Source: Histoplasma ohiense | Taxonomy: Eukaryota > Ascomycota > Eurotiomycetes > Onygenales > Ajellomycetaceae | DNA length: 64,000 nt | Direction of reading: 5' to 3' | NCBI GenBank assembly: GCA_017607445.1 | Contig: JAEVHH010000004.1 | Span: 2,976,001-3,040,000 of the forward strand | Shown here: positions 56,501-64,000 of the stretch, piece after piece | Layout: each line of letters begins with the position of its first letter | How positions within the stretch are numbered: the first letter of the stretch is position 1 | The notes under the pieces: model-generated | What the model saw: the letters and a program-made list of their open reading frames with translations, nothing else | Databases searched by the model: none | What the model was told of the DNA's origin: nothing | Made by a program: the position numbers and the translations under genes

Positions 56501-58371
56501 CCGTCGACACCCAGCTGGGAAATCACATCGGCAGCAAGACTATTTGCTTTGACCGCGTCTGTGGCATTTAATGCCCACCGTGAAAGCCAAGTCTTGGTAG
56601 TATCAGTTGTAAACATGTTTGATTTAGCCGCTTCTGCAACCTCACGAATGAAACGCTGTCGGCCTTCGATGCGAGCAATGAGCGAACCGAATCCATACTC
56701 TGGTGTGGAGGCAATTGTGCTAGAAATCCCTGCATTCTCGGAACCAAGCTGATTGGCAACGTAAAGCCGAGCGCTGAAAAGTTGGTTCAAAATCTTCATA
56801 TATGCGTTTTCGGCATCAGGCTGCTCTGGAGCGCTGATGGTTATGGAGATCTCCTCTGGAATTTTTTCCCTGCCAACTTGAAGGTTCTGGATTGGTGGGT
56901 CGGCCTCAAGGTTCTGAAATATGTCGCGGAGGGTTTGGGAAGCTGTTGAAGGCTCGATATACCCCAGTCTATAACCGACAAGTTGAGGAGCCCTTCCACT
57001 CCTGGTTGGTTGCGACAAGCTTGACAAAAGGTCCAGGAACGCAGGGCCCCATCGAGTAGTCTTACGCACCTGCTCCAGGACTGCAATGCGCTCGATCGAC
57101 TTCGGGATCGTATGAGATATTTGGCCACCAATCCAGGGACGATAGAGACGAGAAGTGATGACTCCAACGTTTGCGAAATCGGCTTTGCTGCTCGGGTTCC
57201 TGAGGACATCAACAAGGACACCGGTGGAGCCGAAAACGAAGATGGCCGATTGCGCATTATCCGGTCCCACGTATTCGATAGCATGATACTGACGCCCGGA
57301 TAACTGCGACAATGCATCCCATATTTTGCTGGTTATTTGGAAGATATCAGAAGCGTCCACGGGCCGTACAGTTAAGGGTTCCACTGTCGTGGCTGATGAA
57401 CTCGCGGGAACGCCATCCGAGCCGCTGTCGCTCCCGGACGAGGAGGCGGAGAAATGCCCATTGGCAGACGTATTCAGCGGCAATGAAAGCTGGGAAGCGG
57501 ATAAACTGGTAGCGTGTCCCTCGCTTGCTCCCAGATCTTCCTCCACAATGGTAGCCACACGTCCCGAGTTCGCATACAATGTGTGCGGAGCATTCGACGG
57601 CACGTGAGCGTGCTGAACAAGTTCCAAATCAAGGATTTTCTTCACGAGCTCCGGATCCTCTGAAGCAATCGGCTTATCCTGGTGGGAATTGGTTGCGTCG
57701 AAGAAATGGATCACTCCTTTCCCCGACTTTGCCGCAAGAGAATGTGCGGTCAAGGCAATATCCTGAGCCTCTTGCAATGTTTCTGAATGCAGAAAGGAAA
57801 ATCCACATTGGCGGATAGAGCTAACCACGGAGTAATCGGGGAAAGGGGCTGGATCCAGACAAACATGAATGACGAGGGGGTAGTTTGCCAGTTTATACAG
57901 GTAGGGTATGGATGGAAGGAGGACAGAAGAAGAGGCAGTGAGAGCAACGCGGTGCCCCGACTGCAACGGCTGGAAAGCCGATAGTAGAGGGTCCTCATTC
58001 TGGCGAAGGGAGCGGATCTACCATGGGAAGAAGGAGTGGAATTTATTAGAGCTATGTCTATATAGCAGTAGCAACAGGCGAATTAAAAGAGTTACCATAC
58101 CTCCGGGAGCCCCTGCGACACTACTCCCCGCACATTGTCCGCAGAGAGTTTCCTGAGGTGTTTTGAAAAGAGCGAATCGGCCTGGAGGGATGGCTGCACA
58201 GACAAGACAAGGTCGCTCGAGAGATAAGCGATCCTAGCAACTATGCGGTTGAAACCAGATAAAAATTAACATGAAAGATCATTTCCAATTTCAACGAGCA
58301 GTATTCACTTCAGCCAGTGCAACACACAAGGGCAACATACCGGCCTCGCCCACAGTTGACACCGATCCCAT
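53517..58371 (-). CDS. MET5: Sulfite reductase (NADPH) beta subunit, siroheme hemoprotein
   Basis: Four exons: 58371-58341 (31 nt), 58240-58101, 58017-53614 and 53546-53517 (30 nt), giving 1534 aa (yeast Met5 1442). Exon 1 encodes MGSVSTVGEA; exon 2 continues VARIAYLSSDLVLSVQPS; exon 3 resumes IRSLRQNEDPLLSAFQPL. N-terminal pyruvate:ferredoxin-oxidoreductase-like domains are followed by a flavodoxin-like domain (LTILFASDNGNAENLARRLA, STAGQGEFPQNG) and the hemoprotein. Its siroheme/[4Fe-4S] ligands are C1382 and C1388 (CVAFPTC) and C1427 and C1431 (CPNGC). The last exon encodes VAEDDEDEE. With Met10 the enzyme makes sulfide from sulfite for methionine and cysteine synthesis in the cytosol. Confidence 0.96.
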
Positions 58372-60688
58372 CGCAACTGAATTGAAGGCGGGGGTGACGA
58401 GCTCGATATCAGAGCGCAGGCGTAACCTCAACCACAGTCAATCCAATCCCGACGCACTCTATAACGGTTGAGATACCAACAGCAATGGTAAGGATGAGAA
58501 GCAGAGAGAAAAAAGAAAACAGAGTTGCTTATCCACGCCATCATGATTACTATTATTTCCCTGCCCATTCGGCCCGGCGTCGTTCTTGCAGTCTTTCGAC
58601 GGGGCGTGATTGGTCTGCGATCACGACATCGGTGCAAACATGCCAAACTGGGCAGTGGGCACCGTAAAACTTGGCGTCTTCTGCGTGCTTTGTGCTGCTG
58701 GCGGGTGTGGGTGCTTGGGGTTCTAGTTGAACGTGAGTGGAAAAAGTTGAAAAAAGTGGAACAGGGTTAGAAACTAGTTTTTCGTGGTTGCCCTCGCTCT
58801 CACCATGGTTAGTTAGGATCGCGGTTCGACAAGAAAGTTGAGCGTGGTTCGAAAAGGAAAACCAAAGCTTCTCACCACAACATATGATGAATAGTTCTTC
58901 GAGACATTATTGCAATCCTATTACATTGTACTTATATGATATCTTTCTCCTGTAGATGCAAGCATATGCTATTCATTGCCAGCCATTTAGAAGAATACCA
59001 AGTTGGTCGGTCCCGTTGACGGTTGATGCTGATAAATATAAATATCGGTGCTAGGCGCACATCGGAATGAGCGAGTGCCCGCAGCCACCTAGTTGAGCGT
59101 GGTTTGAATTAGTAAGGTGATCCTCGATCCGAACTTGTCCAGCATTTTTTCTCACCATGTTCAACTTTCGCTAACCATATTCAAGTAGAACAGGCCTACC
59201 TGCCTTGGCTCACCATCCAAGCTTCAGGTGGAGATCCCTGAGGAGTGTGTTCGATCTGACACCATTTCCCACAGCTCTGACGAGATCAATAATGATCGAA
59301 AAAAAAAAAAAAATAAAAAAGGTCTCGTGCAAAAAAGTCAATGACAAGAGATCTTGATTCGGTCCTCAATTGATCGTCTTCTCGAAAAAAGACGAAGTAA
59401 CCCGTACAGCAAATAAACCATCATGTCTGCCAGGTAGTGTTTTGCGCATCAGGCAATTCCTCCCTCTTCGATTCAAGAAGATAAACCATGAAAAAATAAT
59501 GCCCGAGGAGGATGAATAGGGAAAGAAAAGATAAACGCCGACACAAGCGAAACACGACAGGATGCAATGCTGCCGTGAATGAATAAATAAATAAGCATAT
59601 ATATGTAACCCGAAAAGTGTCAAGGTGAATTGGGGAAACAAAAGAGAGAATGAGTATATGCATGTACCCCAGGAGCAGGAAACAGACACCAAGGAAAACA
59701 AGAACAAGATGCAGTCCCTTTAAATAGAACACTTCAAAACAAACTAGATCACAGTAGCCCTTCCCGCTCGTGAAAAGCGACGAGAGAAAGATAGGAAGCA
59801 TAGGGTGGGATAAGGAAATAAAGAGAAAAGAAGAAACACCTTCCCCCCCGACTTTCGTACAATAACAACATGCACTTGTATTGTACACCCAATATTCTCA
59901 ACAACACATTCATGGCGTAGATAAAAGAGCGGAAAGAACAGAACAATTCGGAGTCAAAAACAGGCCCAGCCGAACAGACCCCTTACCATAAACCAAGTCC
60001 AATATGTAGATAAAAGCGCGTGAAAGGGATTGAAGGAGAGAGAGAGGGAGGGAAAGGGGCGGGGCAGCGGGGAGGAAGAAAAGCTAAACATAGTAAAAAA
60101 CGGGGTTGGACGGGGAGGGAAATTTGAAGCAGAGAGGATTGGAGAAAAAGAGAAGGAGAAATACAAAATACCGCCCTCGCATTCTCCGTTCCCTGAACTT
60201 ATTATCATCCGGGAGGAGGCTGTCGTTGTCCTCGTAGTAATTGTTTACGTATGTGCATAAATATAAATATATGCTCGGGTCGATATGCATGAGGAAAGCA
60301 ATGGGGAGGGAGTCTATAAAATTAAATTCGCACTTGCGAATCAATTTATCGCAATTCCGCTTGGCGGTTTTCGTTATTCGTCGGGCCTAAATGGGAATAT
60401 GGTTTTTTTTTTTTTTTTCACCTTTTCTGCTGATGGAGGCTGAGCGACGGTTGATTGGTAGGGAATGTAGTTTTGTCAATGGTAAAACTTAAGTAGGTGA
60501 AAAAGGAAGTGAGGTCGTGGTCATATATCGATCGAGGGATGCGATCAGTCTGTGTATGATGATTTCTTATCATTCGTATTTTGTTTCCTTTCTCAATGTT
60601 ATGACGGTGGTTACTTGTGTCGCCTGAGTGACCCCTGGGTATACCAGGAACAGGCGGTTATGTTATACCCTCATTCCCTCGCTCATCT
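58372..60688. other. Long intergenic region upstream of MET5 and downstream of KEI1
   Basis: 2.3 kb without a credible gene. It holds diverged short repeats (58725-59166), an A15 run (59299-59313), a purine-rich stretch (about 60027-60140) and T16 (60403-60418). The left part is the MET5 promoter, the right part probably the KEI1 3' UTR. Confidence 0.5.
58725..59166. repeat. Cluster of short diverged repeats, core GTTGARCRTGG
   Basis: GTTGAACGTGAGTGG at 58727, GTTGAGCGTGGTTCGA at 58837-58852, GTTGAGCGTGGTTTGA at 59092-59107, and the inverted form CTCACCATGTTCAAC at 59151-59165. Related CTCACCATGGTTAG occurs near 58799. Found by eye; copy number and significance are not tested. Confidence 0.45.
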
Positions 60689-61942
60689 CTACCGACCCTC
60701 CGACAAGTCGTACATTTTGACTGATTGGCCTGCTAGTGACTGATTCCGGCTGTGGTTGTTACTGTGAGTCTGCTGCTGCTGCTGTTGCTGCATCATCGAA
60801 GCTTGCACAACAGCGTTGGAAGGTAGCGGAGGTCCAGTCCCAGATCGGCGACGTCTTTCTCGTTCAGAAATTCCACTCCCTGGGTGATTATTGCCCGTAC
60901 TAAACGGGTCAACGCTCTTGCGGAATTTCCTATTCATACCGTTCATCCAGCTATGATCATCATCTTCAAGCCAGTAGCTGCGGCCCACAGACACCATAAT
61001 CCGACCGAATTTGCCCTTCCACCCTTGTCCCTCTGGTGATCTAGGGTTGAATGGGTTCGGATTGCTATCGAGGTTGCTGAGTATGGAGGGATTCCGGTTA
61101 TGCGCGTGGATCGAAGTTCGGTGGCGGGAGTCAACTGACGTCCGGGCGTGGAAAGCGTATTGCAGTATGCATTGACGGGCAAATGCCAGCATGACAAAGA
61201 CAAAGTACACACGGATGGTCCACAATGTGCAGATAATAGCAATGCTCTGCAAGCTTTCTGGCTGCAAAACGCCGTTTCCAAGACTTGCGGAGCCAAATGA
61301 ATCCACACCGTTAGCTCTGGCCGGCACGGAGGTTGGTTGAGCACTGGATGTAGTGCCTTCCGAAGAACCAACGTCGGAAGAGACGTTGACTGTCGGACTG
61401 GGGAAACCGGCTGTGCCCGCCACCATCGAGCTGCCGGGCCTTGCATCACTCTGCTGCTGGGAGATAACAAGAAACCAAGTCACAGCAAAGGCAGCTGTAT
61501 ATGCCGCATTGATGACGCTGTCGATCAGGTAGAACCAAGCCAGCGCAAGACATTGTAGAGGGGACTGTAGTCGGACATGCGGTGCGAGTACAGCGGTCAA
61601 CGCCAGTCCCAGGATTGAGTATATGTACATCGACAGCTGGAAGGGGGAGAGCTGGTAGCTGGTCAAGAGGGCAAGCAGGCCATAGACCCCACTAATCTTG
61701 TTCAGGAGAAGGGAAAGGGTGATGAGAGCGGCGCCGGTTTGAAGGCTCATCATATAGAGAAAAGACTGGGGTTGAAACACCCATCCAGGGCGCCAAGTTA
61801 GCAAAGCTGTTGCTAGAACAGGACCTAGAAAATCTACTCGAACGGAACAAACGTAGCTCTTGCATATATTCATACGGGCAGGAAAGGAGAGTCAACATAC
61901 CTGTGGCCGCGGAATGCGGAGGAATCGTAATGAGATGCCCAT
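60689..61942 (-). CDS. KEI1: Inositolphosphorylceramide synthase regulatory subunit KEI1
   Basis: Exon 1 (61942-61901) encodes MGISLRFLRIPRPQ and a 135-nt intron (GTATGT..CCCCAG) joins in phase 0 to SFLYMMSLQTGAAL in exon 2 (61765-60689); total 372 aa. Reading straight through the intron produces a false N-terminus. Four membrane segments follow, with LTSYQLSPFQLSMYIYS and SPLQCLALAWFYLIDSVINAA, the hallmark of the Kei1 family, and GVTWFLV-like FAVTWFLVIS. The cytosolic tail is Ser/Asn-rich, ends with a Q7 run, and contains SYWLEDDDHSWMNGMNRKF. Kei1 is the essential Golgi partner of Aur1 in making inositolphosphorylceramide, a fungal-specific sphingolipid step. Confidence 0.92.
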
Positions 61943-63429
61943 TTTGCTGGTCTGTGAACGCAGCGGGCTACGGGAACCCTTTGGGCGGTCGCAATAGGAG
62001 CGAGAAGCTGGCTGGCAGCTATATTTGCACGATGGAGGTTCTCCAGCTTGGAACAAGAGATAGGCAGAGTGCGATGTAATGACGACTGGGGGGATGAAGC
62101 TGGAGGGGGGCTGTTGGTTTGAGAGCAGATGTTCTTTTTCAGGGAGTTAAGTTGTTGGAGCGTTCGATCTTTGGTTCTTGCTCAACTTTCTCCGCCAGGT
62201 CCGATTTAGCGCCGCCGCCAGCAAACGGCAACCAGCATCAGATCAGGCTACAAAAGAATAAGATCCCTGAATTCTCCGGCTATCAGGCCTTGGTGAAATC
62301 AATAGTGGGCATGATGGGCAAAATAGCTCCTTGATAGCAGGTATATTTTTACATCCGACATTTAGCTGGCTAATACTTTGTGTTGGAGATAGTAAGTCAA
62401 TAGTAAGTTAATTACGGAGTAGATACAAAACTCTAATGGAGCTTGAGAGTGATTGATAATTGAGAATTGGTCACACCGCTTACCGGCCCACTTATGGGAT
62501 CGTGTCGATGAGGAGTTTTCTACAAAATAACGAGTACGCTAAATCAACTAGATTGAAGGAGTAATAAGAAGATGTAGGATCTAACCAAGATCTAAGTTAC
62601 AAATAGAATAGTAACAAGTATTAAATTATTCAAATCATCATCTTCAGGGCTGTGTACTAATCAGCATGACATCGTCCCTCGTTTTTATTAGAAGCTGCTC
62701 TCAGTGGGTGTATGCTCGGAAATATCTCCCTTGTCACTTTGGAGTACATACATGGCCACGACTTACATTTTCTTTCTCCCTTCTCTTTCTCTGCTTTTCT
62801 TTTCTGTTTTTAAAAATTGATAAATCGGGGATCGTAATGCTTGGGCCCCATTTTATTGTAACGAGTTAAATGTACTGTTTAACGAGCTTACAGAGCCATT
62901 CCAGGCCAATAGCTATTCAATATGAAATGGAGCAGTAGTTACAGCTCTTCTGCAACCTGAGCAGCATCTGACACCTGGATGCCATTGGTTGGTCTCGTAT
63001 TTCATGCTACGTCCAGAAAGGCAGACAGCTCGCGGAGCCCTCAAGTGATTGGGAGACTACCCTTTCCAACAGAATGTGTAATGTATGCATAGGTGCTTAG
63101 GATTGCCCACAGATCTTTTAGACTTCAGTACTATCTGGCCTACTGATACATTCCAATGACATGTTTTATTTCCTATAATTGCTACAGCACATGCAGTATA
63201 TCATGGAGATTTCGGAGGTGCACAAGTTGATCAGAAGCAAGACCAACGCTCCACTCCCATCTGGGAGCTCCTAGCCGGGGACGAGTTAAAATATTTCTGA
63301 TCCACCCTCCAGGGAGCAAAGGCGTCAACCAGGAAAACTAACGCTCCACTTCCAACACGCAAATGATAACTCTAGATGGCCGAAATTCGCGAGATCGGAC
63401 GGAGGGGTTTCACACTCGCAAGGGCGCTT

Positions 63430-63473
<44 letters not shown>

Positions 63474-63584
63474 TAGAGGAGCCGCAGGATGAAACGACAA
63501 GAGAGCGCCGTAGTTTGGGGGAATATGAGCGTTGCTGTTTGTAAAACCGGTCTTGAGCTCTGTAGGTAACGAACCAAAGCGTCG
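61943..63584. other. Intergenic region upstream of KEI1
   Basis: 1.6 kb, AT-rich, with no credible gene. Near the right end is a T41 run. The left end holds the KEI1 upstream region. Confidence 0.5.
63432..63472. repeat. T41 homopolymer
   Basis: Run of 41 T, the longest in the window, 113 bp beyond the stop of the right-edge gene. It may be a slippage product or the poly(A) tail of an old retroposon; no target-site duplication was recognised. Base calling may be unreliable in length. Confidence 0.9.
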
Positions 63585-64000
63585 TCATGCTTTTTCCTCG
63601 AGACGCCCGCACTCCATGTCCTTAACCCATTCTTCATAGTACCTTCTCCACTCCAATTCCATGGCTATGAGTTCAGTCCTCTCTGACTCAGGTTTTGCTA
63701 AATATTCAGTTCTCCTCAACTCAGGAGACGGATCATGGGATATCGTGACACTGGCCTCTCTCACTCTCCCTATTTGCCGAATAGCATCAAGGTAAATGGG
63801 TAGGGTTTTATACACCTGTTGAGCAGATTGAAGACATCCCCACCAAATATACCATGATGTAACCCGAATATTGAGCTTGATGATGCTGGAATCACGAAGC
63901 TGTGTTGCAACGATCTTAATATTTTCAAGGATTGCTCTGGGGTTTTCACGAACTTCAAATTGAAAACAAAATTGTTTGAATTTTTGCCAGGAGCCAGGTT
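63585..64000 (-). CDS. Unknown protein, C-terminal exon (runs off right edge)
   Basis: A minus-strand frame is open from the right edge to a stop at 63585 (138 codons), reading FEVRENPRAILENIKIVA, then SWYIWWGCLQSAQQVYKTL and ELEWRRYYEEWVKDMECG. It is helical, charged and tryptophan-rich, with protein-like composition. A reading from internal ATG codons cuts it in two because another frame overlaps. I do not recognise the family; the N-terminal part is outside the window. Confidence 0.55.
   Translation of the reverse strand, partial: PGSWQKFKQFCFQFEVRENPRAILENIKIVATQLRDSSIIKLNIRVTSWYIWWGCLQSAQQVYKTLPIYLDAIRQIGRVREASVTISHDPSPELRRTEYLAKPESERTELIAMELEWRRYYEEWVKDMECGRLEEKA

Noticed and set aside
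58372..60688. Hidden gene in the long MET5-KEI1 spacer
   Set aside because: Frames up to 155 codons at 59366-59888 are AT/T-rich with strings of Phe, Leu and Ser, no family match and no splice signals.

Overview
The window is nuclear DNA of a filamentous ascomycete. Genes are monocistronic on both strands and split by short introns (about 45-130 nt, one of 251) with GT..AG ends and CTAAC/CTAAT-like branch sites. The gene set (HET-C, GILT, EGT1, KEI1, single-subunit mitochondrial RNA polymerase, siroheme sulfite reductase) fits Eurotiomycetes, and by inference Onygenales; the species cannot be read from the sequence. Gene models were rebuilt by hand from donor, acceptor, phase and family match, because many are cut into pieces by introns. 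All rebuilt models except the two that run off the window keep an exact multiple of three.

Left part (1-14.6 kb): the 5' half of a HET-C family gene runs off the left edge. It is followed by gamma-tubulin complex component GCP4, an anion:cation-symporter type MFS transporter, a divergent AIM9-like mitochondrial APH/kinase-fold gene whose first exon encodes a mitochondrial presequence, a 122-residue unknown gene 18 bp tail-to-tail with it, a trypsin-fold protease-like gene with a complete H/D/S triad, and a 347-residue unknown protein.

Middle (15-33.5 kb): a GILT-family thiol reductase, a hexokinase-family sugar kinase (probably GlcNAc kinase or a regulatory hexokinase), a two-exon small secreted 10-cysteine protein, TFIIA gamma (TOA2), an unknown 395-residue basic protein, a 64-residue CRIB-like small protein, and an aldehyde dehydrogenase. 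Long gene-poor stretches separate them (16.5-20.2, 29.2-31.8 and 33.5-37.4 kb).

Right part (37-64 kb): EGT1 (ergothioneine synthesis), a TMEM19/DUF92 membrane protein divergent from a radical-SAM protein, a PaaI-type thioesterase, then a run of minus-strand housekeeping genes: RPO41, RPC37 (Pol III), MET5 (sulfite reductase beta) and KEI1 (IPC synthase subunit). The last exon of an unknown gene lies at the right edge. EGT1 and MET5 both belong to sulfur metabolism but are 13 kb apart and are not a cluster.

No CRISPR, IS element, tRNA or rRNA was found. The least expected items are the hidden small spliced genes (9142-9556, 23869-24373, 28947-29206), a 7-nt first coding exon in RPC37, recurrent GTTCGT 5' splice sites, and stopless 3n introns in EGT1 and the radical-SAM gene.
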